The notes beneath the pieces are model-generated. The model saw nothing but the letters and a program-made list of their open reading frames with translations. It searched no databases and had not been told where the DNA came from. From Pseudophaeobacter sp. EL27 (lineage in GTDB: Bacteria > Pseudomonadota > Alphaproteobacteria > Rhodobacterales > Rhodobacteraceae), in assembly GCF_900313025.1 (NCBI RefSeq), contig NZ_OMPQ01000011.1, forward strand, positions 62,001 through 126,000: a DNA stretch of 64,000 nt, read 5' to 3'. A program made the position numbers and the translations under genes. Of the stretch, positions 9,493 to 18,998 are shown piece after piece (position 1 is the stretch's first letter; each line of letters starts with the position of its first letter).

Positions 9493-9819
9493 ATGAACAA
9501 GCCGCTCATCACCCACCTTGCCGCGCTGCGTGCGCTGGCCAATCCACACCGGGTTCAGATCATGGATTGGCTGCTGGACCCTGAAAGCCATTTCCCACCG
9601 CAACGCGATGGCGATCTGGTACTGGATGGCGTCTGCGTGGGCTTCATCACCGATAAAGTGGGGCTGAGCCAGCCGACAGTGACCAGCCATATGAAAAGCC
9701 TAGAACAGTCCGGGCTGGTGACCTCAAAGAAGATCAAGAACTGGGTGTTTTACAAGGCAAACCCAGCCGCCCTGCAACAAATTGCCGGCAGCTTCACCTC
9801 AGCCAGCGAGACGCTTTAG
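9493..9819 (+). CDS. ArsR-family winged-helix regulator
   Basis: The 108-residue product has the ArsR-type layout: ALRALANPHRVQIMDWLL, recognition helix LSQPTVTSHMKSLEQSGLV and a wing VTSKKIKNWVFYKANP. Only one cysteine (in GVCVGF) is present, so the classical CxC metal site is absent and the signal is likely not arsenite-type metal. Divergent from the PLP decarboxylase and convergent with the PACE efflux gene, whose stop codon region overlaps by 4 bp. I infer that it represses the decarboxylase and itself. Confidence 0.85.
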   Translation: MNKPLITHLAALRALANPHRVQIMDWLLDPESHFPPQRDGDLVLDGVCVGFITDKVGLSQPTVTSHMKSLEQSGLVTSKKIKNWVFYKANPAALQQIAGSFTSASETL

Positions 9820-10259
9820 TCCACTGCGGACCCGTTGGGCAGGGGCTGCAACGGGATCGGGAAGATCACATCATAGGCCCAGTTAAAGACAAAGGCATAG
9901 ACGAGGTAAAAGCCAGCAAAGCCAAGATCCATCATCAGGGCGGTCCACAGGTCGATCTGCAGATACCAGGCAATAAAGGGCAAGAGTACCGCCAGCAGTC
10001 CGGCCTCAAACAAGAGCGCATGAACAACGCGCAGCAGCGGCCATTTCCGGCTATGGCCCAGCCAGCGCATCATGGTGCGGTCAAAGCCCAGATTGAACAG
10101 ATAGTTCCACAGGGTGGCAATTGTCGCCCCGACCAAGGCCACTACGCCGATGGCGTGCATCTCCATACCAAAAGCCCAGGAGCCAATCGGCGTGATTGCC
10201 AACAGGCCAATCACTTCAAAACTCACCGCATGGCGGATACGGTCTGCCGTGCTACGCAT
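9816..10259 (-). CDS. PACE-family efflux transporter
   Basis: The 147-residue product contains four predicted membrane helices in the tandem layout of the proteobacterial antimicrobial compound efflux (PACE) family: RIRHAVSFEVIGLLAITP at the N-terminus with the conserved Arg-His and Glu, WNYLFNLGFDRTM after helix 2, RVVHALLFEAGLL in helix 3 and YDVIFPIP near the end. PACE proteins expel biocides and some diamines. The gene is adjacent to a PLP decarboxylase, which could produce an amine, so amine export is a plausible but unproved role. Confidence 0.85.
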   Translation of the reverse strand: MRSTADRIRHAVSFEVIGLLAITPIGSWAFGMEMHAIGVVALVGATIATLWNYLFNLGFDRTMMRWLGHSRKWPLLRVVHALLFEAGLLAVLLPFIAWYLQIDLWTALMMDLGFAGFYLVYAFVFNWAYDVIFPIPLQPLPNGSAVD

Positions 10260-10303
10260 GACGCGTCCCGAAGTTCCTAATCGTCACGACACTGGTCCCA
10301 AGC

Positions 10304-11428
10304 CTATGATTTCACTGCGACAGGTGTGCGCGGTGATTCCTGATGCTTGTCTTGATACATTTCAGCATCTGCCGAGGCAATAAAGGCATCCACATCCGGG
10401 AAATCTTCGGGCCCGGCTGAGACAACTCCGATACTGATCATGACCTTACCCCTAAAATCGTTTTTGACCCGCTCACGAAGCCTGGTGCCAAATTCGGTGG
10501 CCGTAGCAATGCCTGCGCCCGGAAGCAGCACGCAGAACTCATCCCCGCCATAGCGAAACGCAGCTTCGGAACTGTTGGCAACCTCACCAATCAGCTCCCC
10601 GATCCCCTTCAATATCTGGTCACCTGCAACATGGCCTTGGGTGTCATTGATCAGTTTAAAACCGTCCAAATCAGCAAAAAGAAGGGATAGCCGCCCCTTC
10701 CGTCGCTTGGCGGCCTTCAGCTCCTGTGTAACCGAAGCAAAAAACGCCCGCCGATTGCCCAACCCGGTCAGATCATCCATCAGGGCCAGCCTCTCGATCA
10801 GCTGCGTCCGCTCAGCCACTTTCTTCTCCAGGGAGCGTGAGTATTCGATCAACTCATTTCTGGCCAATTGAACTTCGGAAACCAGCCCTTGGATATAGGT
10901 ATCAAAAACAAATTGCAGATCGAATGAAAGCAAACGCCGCAGCGCCTCTGACGGGGCTTCACACTTGTTTGTTTGCGCAATGTGTTTGTTGAGAATGCAC
11001 TCCAAAACATAAAGAGACGACACATAAAGCTTGGGTGGAACGCCGATGCGGGCATGAACCTTACCGATCCTCAGCCGTGAGTTAACATATTCAGCGCCAT
11101 AGCTCCCTTGAAACAGGGTGATGATATACTCTCGCATGGCGCTGCGCAGACGTTGCAATGTTTCGGTATCCCCAATCAGAGACCGAATATGGGGCACAGC
11201 GGTCTGATTGACGTAGAATTCATCCACCACCGCCTGGGCAATGCGATACGATATCTCATTGAAAGACCTCAGTTCGGTTTCGTCATCCCGGCCAAACCTA
11301 AGAAGATCTTTGCGTTCTTGGATATCAATATCTGTGATCCCCAATTGCTCAGCAAGAGACCGCGAGATATTTTCGGTCCCGGGGTCTGAGGCGTTGAATT
11401 CCGAAAAGGTTCCTGATCTTGCCAGCAT
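10304..11428 (-). CDS. Globin-coupled sensor diguanylate cyclase
   Basis: The 374-residue product joins an N-terminal globin-coupled sensor domain (about 25-180) to a GGDEF domain (about 215-365). The heme-binding His is expected in the segment VHARIGVPPKLYVSS, where H125 matches the usual position. The cyclase signature YGGDEF (293-298) is intact, along with DDLTGLGNRRAF and FADLDGFKLIND. The usual inhibitory RxxD site ahead of GGDEF is not present. Likely function: oxygen- or redox-controlled cyclic-di-GMP synthesis in the cytoplasm. Confidence 0.88.
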   Translation of the reverse strand: MLARSGTFSEFNASDPGTENISRSLAEQLGITDIDIQERKDLLRFGRDDETELRSFNEISYRIAQAVVDEFYVNQTAVPHIRSLIGDTETLQRLRSAMREYIITLFQGSYGAEYVNSRLRIGKVHARIGVPPKLYVSSLYVLECILNKHIAQTNKCEAPSEALRRLLSFDLQFVFDTYIQGLVSEVQLARNELIEYSRSLEKKVAERTQLIERLALMDDLTGLGNRRAFFASVTQELKAAKRRKGRLSLLFADLDGFKLINDTQGHVAGDQILKGIGELIGEVANSSEAAFRYGGDEFCVLLPGAGIATATEFGTRLRERVKNDFRGKVMISIGVVSAGPEDFPDVDAFIASADAEMYQDKHQESPRTPVAVKS

Positions 11429-11866
11429 TTCATCACCGTTTCTCCGATGCGATTAGGGATCCATAAAAATCGCATTCCAATTAGGCCCCATGCGCAGCCG
11501 AATTTTACCCTCTAACGTGAAGCTATTTTGGAGATACACCTTAAAGGCGGAAAGATGAAAGAAATATTACCAACAATTCACCCTCCCGTCCCTGCATCTA
11601 AGCAAGAGCCTCAGCCCCCCATCCAAGGCGACCTTCACAGGCCTCTCACCAATGGGGCTCAGTCTCGCTTACTGGAGATCAGTTTCGCAGCCGGAAGCGC
11701 TTTTGCTTTCTTTTGTTGCCGTTCTGCTGTATGGGCGGCCTATCTGAGACACGTGCCTGGCCTCGGCACGCGAAAGCAAGATGTAAGAGGTCGGCGGCAA
11801 TGGGGCCGCTTTATGCAACGGGAGACCCGGGATCCGCCTGGGAGTGCTCCCATTTAGGATGCTGAC
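11429..11866. other. Intergenic region and 5' leader of pnp
   Basis: This 438-bp gap separates the divergent cyclase gene and pnp. It should hold both promoters. Close to pnp there are short hairpin-forming sequences (GGAGACCCGGGATCCGCCTGG and CTGGGAGTGCTCCCATT); in enterobacteria pnp is autoregulated through a leader hairpin, but no homology is claimed. An open frame at 11528-11857 crosses these structures and shows no protein features I trust. Confidence 0.5.
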
Positions 11867-13999
11867 ATGTTCAACGTTACAAAGAAATCGATGCAGTGGG
11901 GCGAAGAAACGCTGACACTGGAAACGGGCAAGGTTGCCCGTCAGGCTGATGGCTCTGTCATCGCCACACTGGGTGAAACCAGCGTTATGGCCAACGTGAC
12001 TTTTGCGCGTAAGCAAAAGCCAGGTCAGGACTTCTTCCCTCTGACAGTCCACTACCAGGAAAAATACTACGCCGCAGGTAAAGTGCCCGGCGGTTTCTTC
12101 AAGCGCGAAGCGCGCCCAACCGAAAAAGAAACACTGACTGCGCGCCTGATCGACCGTCCGATCCGCCCGCTGTTTGTGCCCGGCTTCAAAAACGAAGTTC
12201 TGGTGATGTGCACCGTGCTGAGCCACGATCTGGTCAACGACCCGGACATGGTTGCGATGATTGCCGCTTCCGCTGCGCTGACCCTGTCTGGCGCACCGTT
12301 CATGGGCCCAATCGCCTGTGCCCGCGTTGGTTTTGAGGATGGTGAATACATCCTGAACCCAACTGTTGACGACATGCAGGACCTGCGCCTGAACCCTGAA
12401 CAGCGCCTGGATCTGGTTGTTGCCGGTACCAAAGACGCGGTGATGATGGTTGAATCCGAAGCTTACGAGCTGTCGGAAGCAGAAATGCTCGGCGCGGTTA
12501 AATTCGCCCATGACGCTTTCCAGCCTGTGATCGACCTGATCATCTCCCTGGCCGAAGAAGCCGCAAACGAGCCCTTCGACTTTGCAGCGCCTGACTACTC
12601 GGAACTGTTTGAGGCCGTGAAAGCCGCAGGCGACACCGAGATGCGCGCCGCCTTTGCGATCAGCGACAAGCAAGAGCGCACCAGTGCTGTTGCCGCCGCC
12701 CGCGAAACCATCAAGGCAGCCCTGAACGAAGAGCAGCTGGACGACGCCAACCTTGGCTCGGCGATGAAGAAGCTCGAAGCTGGCATCCTGCGTGGCGACG
12801 TTGTCAAAACCGGCAAGCGTATCGATGGCCGTGCCACCGATGAGATCCGCGATATCGTTTCCGAGACCGGTATGCTGCCACGGACCCATGGTTCCGCCCT
12901 GTTCACCCGTGGGGAAACTCAGGGTCTGGTTGTGACCACTCTGGGCACCGGCGACGACGAGCAGTTTATCGACGCGCTGCACGGCAACTTCAAATCCAAC
13001 TTCCTGCTGCACTATAACTTCCCTCCCTATTCGGTTGGTGAAGTTGGTCGTGTGGGCGGCCCCGGCCGTCGTGAAATTGGTCACGGTAAGCTGGCATGGC
13101 GTGCGCTTCAGGCGGTTCTGCCTGCGGCAACCGACTTCCCCTACACCATCCGCGTGGTTTCCGAGATCACCGAATCCAACGGTTCCTCCTCGATGGCCTC
13201 CGTTTGTGGTGGCTCCCTGTCGATGATGGATGCCGGCGTTCCGCTGAAAGCACCGGTTGCCGGTGTTGCCATGGGTCTGATCCTGGAAGACGACGGCTCT
13301 TATGCGATCCTGTCCGACATCCTGGGCGACGAAGATCACCTGGGCGACATGGACTTCAAAGTGGCCGGTACCGAAGCAGGGATCACCTCTTTGCAGATGG
13401 ACATCAAGATCGCAGGCATCACGCCCGAGATCATGGAGAAAGCCCTGGAGCAGGCCAAAGCTGGCCGTATCCACATCCTCGGCGAGATGAACAAAGCGCT
13501 GTCCGGCGCTGCGGAATTCTCTGTCCACGCGCCCCGCATCGAGACCATGCAGGTGCCCACCGACAAGATCCGTGAAGTGATCGGTTCCGGTGGTAAGGTC
13601 ATCCGCGAGATCGTTGAAGTCTCCGGCGCCAAGGTCGACATCAATGACGAAGGCATCATCAAGATCGCATCGCCAAACGGCGACTCGATCAAGAAAGCCT
13701 ACGACATGATCTATTCGATCGTGGCCGAGCCCGAAGAAGGCAAGATCTACACCGGGAAAGTTGTCAAAATCGTCGACTTTGGGGCCTTCGTGAACTTCTT
13801 TGGCAAGCGCGACGGTCTGGTCCACGTATCTCAGATCGAAAACCGCCGCCTGAACCACCCTTCGGATGTTCTGAAGGAAGGTCAGGAAGTGAAAGTGAAG
13901 CTCCTGGGCTTTGACGATCGCGGCAAGGTGCGCCTGTCGATGAAGATGATCGACCAGGAAACCGGCGAAGAAATGCAGCCCGAGAAAAAAGAAGACTGA
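11867..13999 (+). CDS. pnp: Polyribonucleotide nucleotidyltransferase (PNPase)
   Basis: PNPase degrades RNA 3' to 5' by phosphorolysis and is part of degradosome-like complexes. The 710-residue product has two RNase PH domains (start [21 protein letters not shown]; second with [16 protein letters not shown] and [20 protein letters not shown]), a KH domain ([19 protein letters not shown]) and a C-terminal S1 domain ([17 protein letters not shown]). Length is normal. The ATG at 11867 follows TAGGATGCTGAC. Codon use is strongly biased, as for rpsO. Confidence 0.98.
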   Translation: MFNVTKKSMQWGEETLTLETGKVARQADGSVIATLGETSVMANVTFARKQKPGQDFFPLTVHYQEKYYAAGKVPGGFFKREARPTEKETLTARLIDRPIRPLFVPGFKNEVLVMCTVLSHDLVNDPDMVAMIAASAALTLSGAPFMGPIACARVGFEDGEYILNPTVDDMQDLRLNPEQRLDLVVAGTKDAVMMVESEAYELSEAEMLGAVKFAHDAFQPVIDLIISLAEEAANEPFDFAAPDYSELFEAVKAAGDTEMRAAFAISDKQERTSAVAAARETIKAALNEEQLDDANLGSAMKKLEAGILRGDVVKTGKRIDGRATDEIRDIVSETGMLPRTHGSALFTRGETQGLVVTTLGTGDDEQFIDALHGNFKSNFLLHYNFPPYSVGEVGRVGGPGRREIGHGKLAWRALQAVLPAATDFPYTIRVVSEITESNGSSSMASVCGGSLSMMDAGVPLKAPVAGVAMGLILEDDGSYAILSDILGDEDHLGDMDFKVAGTEAGITSLQMDIKIAGITPEIMEKALEQAKAGRIHILGEMNKALSGAAEFSVHAPRIETMQVPTDKIREVIGSGGKVIREIVEVSGAKVDINDEGIIKIASPNGDSIKKAYDMIYSIVAEPEEGKIYTGKVVKIVDFGAFVNFFGKRDGLVHVSQIENRRLNHPSDVLKEGQEVKVKLLGFDDRGKVRLSMKMIDQETGEEMQPEKKED

Positions 14000-14025
14000 T
14001 TTTCAGCTTCTGAGGCAGTCAACAG

Positions 14026-14057
14026 GGCCCCGGTGGAAACGCCGGGGCCTTTCTTTT
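14026..14057 (+). terminator. Rho-independent terminator of pnp
   Basis: GGCCCCGG (14026-14033) pairs with CCGGGGCC (14042-14049), followed by TTTCTTTT. It is 26 bp past the pnp stop. Confidence 0.9.
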
Positions 14058-14082
14058 GGCAGGTAGGCAGCGCCTCACCGCC

Positions 14083-14595
14083 TCAAGATCCGTCAGCGTC
14101 GAGATCCTCTTCCACCATCCAGAGAGTCATTGCGACATCTGCTGCGCCAAGTTCAACAATCCGGTCCCTGTGCATCAACACACCCAACCCGTGCTCCTCA
14201 TCCCATGCGCAGCTAAACTCATACCCAACATAGGGAATACCGTCATTACTGATCTGGTGAACATTCACGCCGATCAGGTCTATCACCTGAACCAGGTCCT
14301 GCATGGTCTCCAGACTTGGCAAATCCTGTATATTTTCCTCAATGTCAAAATCCACAAAAAACTGCTGACGCAGGTCAGGATAGGCCTGGTAGATAGCGGC
14401 AAGAACATGGGGCTTTTGCTGCGCCAAATTTCTCTCCACCCAATCCGCAAGAGCCCGCTCATCAGCACGCAAAGGCGATTCATCCCGTCCTTCCGGGGCA
14501 AAGGTCAGCAGAATTGCAGTGCCGCCGGTGAATGCGGCCCAATCCTCTGACTGCAGCTGCGCTTGCCAGAAATATCGATCAAAGAAAAACTCCAT
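14083..14595 (-). CDS. Hypothetical acidic protein, DUF6985-like
   Basis: The 170-residue product has acidic composition and the pattern VNVHQISNDGIPYVGYEFSCAWDEEHGLGVLMH, which resembles DUF6985-type proteins; some members sit beside toxins as immunity proteins, but no toxin gene is next to this one. No membrane segment or signal peptide. It is convergent with pnp. Function unknown. Confidence 0.65.
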   Translation of the reverse strand: MEFFFDRYFWQAQLQSEDWAAFTGGTAILLTFAPEGRDESPLRADERALADWVERNLAQQKPHVLAAIYQAYPDLRQQFFVDFDIEENIQDLPSLETMQDLVQVIDLIGVNVHQISNDGIPYVGYEFSCAWDEEHGLGVLMHRDRIVELGAADVAMTLWMVEEDLDADGS

Positions 14596-14724
14596 AATTG
14601 CTCCCCGGAAATAGCTGTCTCATCAAAGTTTCCGGCATCTTGTCCGCGCCAATTGCATTCGGCAAGGGCGGGGCACTTGCTTGCGGCCCTTTCGCTGATC
14701 GGCAATTCCCGCTAAGCCATTGGC

Positions 14725-15438
14725 ATGCACTCGATGATCATTCATATGCCCGGCAGCAGCAACCGTGCCGCCAATGTGGAACACCTGTTGTTTTCGCTCC
14801 CCAAGGCCGAGGTGATCGAGGCCGTGAACGGCCGTGCGGTGGCAGCAGATCTCGCTGAGATCCTGCACCCGGGCGACCTGCACAGACCAAACTACCCCTT
14901 CCCGCTCTCCCCCGGAGAGATCGGCTGCTTCCTTTCACATCGGCGCTGTTGGCAACGCATTATCGATGCCGATTGGGACTATGCGCTGATTGTCGAAGAC
15001 GATCTGGCGCTGGAGCCTCCGCTTTGGCAGGATGCCCTCACGCTGATCGCGCAACAGGCCAGCCAAGAGAGCTTTATCCGCCTGCCCGCCAAACACCGGG
15101 AGATGCCAGCCTTACAAGTCAGCCAGCAGGGCGAAAGCAAACTGTTCCTGCCCAAGATGATCGGCCTGCAAACCGTCGCCCAGGTGGTGGGGCGCGCCGC
15201 TGCGAGGAGACTGCTGACAGCAACGGAGCATCTGGACCGGCCGGTTGATACCTTTTTGCAGATGCACTGGGTGCATGGGCAACCGATCCAGACGATCCTG
15301 CCCAATGGGGTGTCAGAACAGACAGAGGCGTTGGGTGGATCAACCATTCAAAAGCGCAAAACTGGCAGCAAGCTGAGCCGCGAATTCAAACGCGCGCTTT
15401 ACCGTGCCCAAGTGTCTGCACGACCTCAAAAAGCCTGA
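14725..15438 (+). CDS. Glycosyltransferase family 25 protein
   Basis: The 237-residue product shows the GT25 layout found in LPS or lipooligosaccharide galactosyltransferases: an N-terminal SMIIHMPGSSNRAANVEHL, the central LSPGEIGCFLSHRRCWQRII and the acidic metal-binding motif ALIVEDDLAL. The donor and acceptor are not inferable. It converges on an FkbM-type methyltransferase, another surface-glycan-linked family, so a role in surface polysaccharide decoration is plausible. Confidence 0.85.
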   Translation: MHSMIIHMPGSSNRAANVEHLLFSLPKAEVIEAVNGRAVAADLAEILHPGDLHRPNYPFPLSPGEIGCFLSHRRCWQRIIDADWDYALIVEDDLALEPPLWQDALTLIAQQASQESFIRLPAKHREMPALQVSQQGESKLFLPKMIGLQTVAQVVGRAAARRLLTATEHLDRPVDTFLQMHWVHGQPIQTILPNGVSEQTEALGGSTIQKRKTGSKLSREFKRALYRAQVSARPQKA

Positions 15439-15465
15439 GCCAGGCAGAGCGGGACCGGGTTGCGT

Positions 15466-16125
15466 TTATTTCCGGCGCCATTCCTCCCAGACAAAGGTAT
15501 AACACCAGACGCAGGCATGGGTTGCTTCGAGCTTTTCCCGAATGGCATCCCGCTGGAGGCTCCAGGAGGGATCAAAAAGATGAAACTGCACCTGAAGGCG
15601 TTTGATGCGATCAATCAACCCGTCGTTAATCAAACCAGGCAACAGGTCATATTCGCCGCCCTCGATATTGATCTTTACCAGATCAACCTCCTGCAGATCT
15701 GATGCCGCGAAGAAATCCGCAACAGAGCGCACCTCCGCCGTATAGGTCTGCCCCGGTTTTGCTCCAAAGGCGGATGATGCATCCGCAGAATCGCTCAGCT
15801 CTAGCTGACCCGGCTTTGATCCAATGGCGCACTCATGGATTGTGATATTTGAGTTGTCGGAAAATTTGTGGCGCAGCTCTTTCGCAAACTCCGGATGAGG
15901 CTCAAAAACGTGAATTATGGCCGAGGGACGAGTGGCAAGGACAACGTCACTCCACCCGCCTTCGTAACCGCCGATATCCAGAACCACAGGCTGATCGGGC
16001 AGATCATCATAAGTCAATAAATGGCTATCCGAGGCTTTATCAGCCTTCCAGGCCTTCATCGCCTTGTGCAGAGGAGCCTTCCACGGGTTCCGTTTGAGAT
16101 CGATCCAACGCTTAAGAGATGCCAC
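15466..16125 (-). CDS. FkbM-family methyltransferase
   Basis: The 219-residue product has the class I SAM-binding signature VLDIGGYEGGWSDVVLATRP with the acidic residue after the next strand in HVFEPHPEFAKEL, and VDLVKINIEGGEYDLLPGL, the FkbM post-III motif. These proteins O-methylate sugars or small molecules. Partner GT25 gene is 28 bp away in convergent orientation. The substrate is unknown. Confidence 0.9.
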   Translation of the reverse strand: MASLKRWIDLKRNPWKAPLHKAMKAWKADKASDSHLLTYDDLPDQPVVLDIGGYEGGWSDVVLATRPSAIIHVFEPHPEFAKELRHKFSDNSNITIHECAIGSKPGQLELSDSADASSAFGAKPGQTYTAEVRSVADFFAASDLQEVDLVKINIEGGEYDLLPGLINDGLIDRIKRLQVQFHLFDPSWSLQRDAIREKLEATHACVWCYTFVWEEWRRK

Positions 16126-16247
16126 CTGTTTTCCTCTTCCCGATCATTTAGAGCCACACCAAACCGGATAAGCATTTTTGCGACCAATGCCAACCAAACA
16201 GACGCCCGCAGAGCGCGGAGCACAGGTATCGGCGACCCAAACCACAG

Positions 16248-16290
16248 ATGGGCGGGTCATCCAACAGATGGCTGACCCGCCCATTTTGTT
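16248..16290 (-). terminator. Hairpin terminator after the peroxiredoxin gene
   Basis: ATGGGCGGGTCA (16248-16259) pairs perfectly with TGACCCGCCCAT (16273-16284). It lies 30 bp past the peroxiredoxin stop. The T-tract is better on the plus strand (TTTTGTT), so the assignment to the minus-strand gene relies on position. Confidence 0.6.
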
Positions 16291-16313
16291 CACTAGGTTT
16301 CTAGCACAGTGCC

Positions 16314-16964
16314 CTAGGTTGGCGCTTTGGTTTTGCGCAGATAGGGGAAGATGGTCTCAAACTCGCCAAACTTCGCCTTGGCATCCTCGTTGGACACCGT
16401 TGGTGGAATGATAACGTCCTCACCCGGCACCCAGTTCGCAGGGGTGGCAACACCCTTGCCGGACATCTGCAACCCGTCCAGCGCGCGCAGGATTTCGGCA
16501 AAGTTGCGGCCCACGGTCATTGGATAGGTCATCGACAGTTTCAGCTGCTTGTCGGGCCCAATGATAAAGACCGACCGCACAGTGGCACTGTCAGCAGGGG
16601 TGCGGCCATCGGGCAGATAGGCTTCGGCGGGCAGCATGTCAAAAGCTTTGGAAACCGCCAGGCCTTCGTCCGCGATGATGGGGAAACCAGCGGCGGCATT
16701 GCCGTATTTCTCGATGTCGCCTTTCCATTTCTTGTGGTCTTCAACACCGTCGACGGAAACGCCGATCACCTTGGTGCCGCGCTTGGCCCATTCGTCGTTC
16801 AGCTGCGCAACAGCCGAAAACTCGGTGGTGCAGACCGGGGTGAAATCCTTGGGGTGAGAAAACAGAATCGCCCAGCTGTCGCCGATCCAATCGTGAAAGC
16901 TGATCTCTCCCTGGTCGGTATCAGCTGTGAAATTTGGAACTACATCATTAATACGCAAACCCAT
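16314..16964 (-). CDS. 1-Cys peroxiredoxin (Prx6 type)
   Basis: The 216-residue product reduces peroxides through the cysteine in HPKDFTPVCTTEF (C45). The long C-terminal domain (VATPANWVPGEDVIIPPTVS) and the absence of a canonical second catalytic cysteine are typical of the Prx6 group. It starts with ATG at 16964, after a GGAGAC ribosome binding site. No dedicated reductase gene adjoins it. Confidence 0.92.
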   Translation of the reverse strand: MGLRINDVVPNFTADTDQGEISFHDWIGDSWAILFSHPKDFTPVCTTEFSAVAQLNDEWAKRGTKVIGVSVDGVEDHKKWKGDIEKYGNAAAGFPIIADEGLAVSKAFDMLPAEAYLPDGRTPADSATVRSVFIIGPDKQLKLSMTYPMTVGRNFAEILRALDGLQMSGKGVATPANWVPGEDVIIPPTVSNEDAKAKFGEFETIFPYLRKTKAPT

Positions 16965-17241
16965 GACGGTCTCCTTTTCCTGTCAAATCGCGCCTCCGAA
17001 ATCGGGGGCCTATCGCTATGCCGCAACGTTACAGTCCCATTTAGGAATGGCTAGCCCAAAAGACAATGTGCCTGGCCAATTGACCAGATCCCCGCCGATC
17101 CCAGTAGGCCGCAGCTTTCGCCTCAAATAATTTGATCAAATTATTGCACAAGACCGCTTGCCCCTCCGGAACCTCAGTGACACACTGTTGCCTGACTTCC
17201 GGCCTGCGCGTCGGATTCTGCGTCTGAACAGGAGACCGGAC

Positions 17242-18681
17242 ATGATTGAAAAACGCGACTTTTACATCAACGGTGCGTGGGTTGCCCCCGCACAGGCAAA
17301 TGACTTTGAGGTAATTGACCCCTCAACCGAAGAGGCCTGCGCGGTGATTTCGCTTGGCGACAAAGCAGATACCGATGCTGCCGTTGCCGCCGCCAAGGCC
17401 GCGCTGCCAGGCTGGATGGCCACGCCGGTCGCTGAGCGTCTTGCCCTGGTTGAGAAGCTGATCGAGATCTATGGCAAGCGCAGCGAAGAGATGGCCCAGG
17501 CCATGTCCGCAGAGATGGGTGCGCCCATTGATATGGCCCGCAGCCAGCAGGTTGGCGCTGGTAGCTATCACCTGCAAAACTTCATCCGTGCCGCCAAGGC
17601 CTATGAATTTGACGCGCCACTTGGCGACCACGCGCCCAATGACCGCATCATCCACGAGGCTGTGGGCGTTGCCGCGCTGATCACTCCCTGGAACTGGCCC
17701 ATGAACCAGGTGACGCTGAAGGTCGGCGCCGCTGCCGTAGCAGGCTGCACCATGGTTCTGAAACCCTCCGAGCAAAGCCCGCTCAACGCCATGCTCTTTG
17801 CCGAGATGATGGATGAGGCTGGCTTCCCCAAGGGTGTGTTCAACCTGGTGAACGGCGACGGTGTGGGCGTTGGCTCGCAGCTGACCGCGCATCCGGATGT
17901 GGATATGGTCTCCTTCACCGGGTCAACCCGCGCGGGTACCGCGATTTCCAAATCGGCAGCCGAAACCCTGAAAAAGGTACATCTGGAACTCGGCGGCAAA
18001 GGTGCCAACGTGATCTTTGAAGATGCCGATGAGAAAGCTGTGAAGCGTGGTGTGCTGCACATGATGAACAACACCGGCCAGAGCTGTAATGCGCCAAGCC
18101 GTATGTTGGTTCAAAAAGGCATCTACGATCAGGCCGTTGCCACTGCGGCCGAGGTTGCCTCCAAGGTCACCGTTCGTCCCGCCTCCGAGGAAGGCCGCCA
18201 TATTGGCCCCGTGGTGAATGAGCTGCAGTGGAACAAGATCCAGGATCTGATCCAGAAGGGCATCGACGAGGGCGCCAAGCTGGTTGCCGGTGGTACTGGT
18301 CGTCCTGATGGGTTGAACAAGGGTTTCTATGTGAAGCCCACGGTCTTTGCCGATGCCAACAATCAGATGATCGTGGCCCGTGAAGAGATCTTTGGCCCGG
18401 TACTGACGATGATCCCCTTTGAAACCGAAGAGGAAGCCATCGAGATCGCCAATGACACCCCCTATGGTCTGACCAACTATGTGCAGACCCAGGACAGCGC
18501 CCGTGCCAATCGTATGGCCCGTGTGCTGCGTTCCGGCATGGTTGAAATCAACGGCAAGTCCCGCAGTGCGGGCTCGCCCTTTGGCGGCATGAAACAGTCC
18601 GGCAATGGTCGCGAAGGCGGCAGCTGGGGTATCGAGGATTTCCTCGAAGTGAAGGCCGTCGGCGGCTGGACACCAGAATAA
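17242..18681 (+). CDS. Aldehyde dehydrogenase (NAD(P)+)
   Basis: The 479-residue product oxidises an aldehyde to the acid. The nucleotide-binding and catalytic features are visible: ITPWNWPMNQ, FTGSTRAGTAIS, the general base in LELGGKGANVI and the nucleophile in NNTGQSCNAPSR. It ends with GGMKQSGNGREGG, as usual. The ATG at 17242 follows AGGAGACC; a longer frame from 17158 reads into noncoding-like sequence. It is monocistronic with its own terminator. Substrate not inferable. Confidence 0.93.
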   Translation: MIEKRDFYINGAWVAPAQANDFEVIDPSTEEACAVISLGDKADTDAAVAAAKAALPGWMATPVAERLALVEKLIEIYGKRSEEMAQAMSAEMGAPIDMARSQQVGAGSYHLQNFIRAAKAYEFDAPLGDHAPNDRIIHEAVGVAALITPWNWPMNQVTLKVGAAAVAGCTMVLKPSEQSPLNAMLFAEMMDEAGFPKGVFNLVNGDGVGVGSQLTAHPDVDMVSFTGSTRAGTAISKSAAETLKKVHLELGGKGANVIFEDADEKAVKRGVLHMMNNTGQSCNAPSRMLVQKGIYDQAVATAAEVASKVTVRPASEEGRHIGPVVNELQWNKIQDLIQKGIDEGAKLVAGGTGRPDGLNKGFYVKPTVFADANNQMIVAREEIFGPVLTMIPFETEEEAIEIANDTPYGLTNYVQTQDSARANRMARVLRSGMVEINGKSRSAGSPFGGMKQSGNGREGGSWGIEDFLEVKAVGGWTPE

Positions 18682-18711
18682 AGCCTGTCTCGTCAGAGAC
18701 AGACACTATTG

Positions 18712-18742
18712 AAAGGTCGCCCTCCGGGCGGCCTTTCTTTTT
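18712..18742 (+). terminator. Rho-independent terminator of the aldehyde dehydrogenase gene
   Basis: AAAGGTCGCCC and GGGCGGCCTTT form an 11-bp stem with one G-U pair and a 3-base loop, followed by CTTTTT. It is 30 bp past the stop codon. Confidence 0.88.
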
Positions 18743-18998
18743 GCCTTTCCTTAGGCTTTGTCCCTCGGCTGATTACCCAGAACAAAGGGTCTGAAATCAG
18801 GCAAGGGCGCTCTCCCGCGTCCCGCCATTGTCCTGGCTAACGCCAGAACAGTGGCGGATCTTGGGCCGGGCGCCGCGCTAAAGCGCGGCGCCCGGCCCAA
18901 AGGGAGGAGAGCTTTCGCCAGAAAATCTCCGACGTGCGGGAGCGCTCCCTTTTCTGCGCAGCACTCCGGCTCAAACATCAGGAGAACTGTGAGTGCCC
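18743..18998. repeat. Intergenic region with a perfect 19-bp palindrome at 18861-18900
   Basis: The gap between the convergent aldehyde dehydrogenase and glyoxalase-like genes contains a perfect 19-bp inverted repeat (18861-18879 with 18882-18900) with a 2-base centre and almost pure G+C arms. There is no T-tract. I see no credible gene here; an open frame on the minus strand reads across the palindrome and looks non-biological. Confidence 0.75.

Noticed and set aside
11528-11857. Small open frame in the pnp leader
   Set aside because: Composition is not protein-like and it crosses GC-rich hairpins.
11669-13858. A 729-codon open frame antisense to pnp
   Set aside because: It mirrors the third-position bias of pnp, is rich in His, Gly, Phe and Asp without domains, and lies fully under a highly conserved gene.
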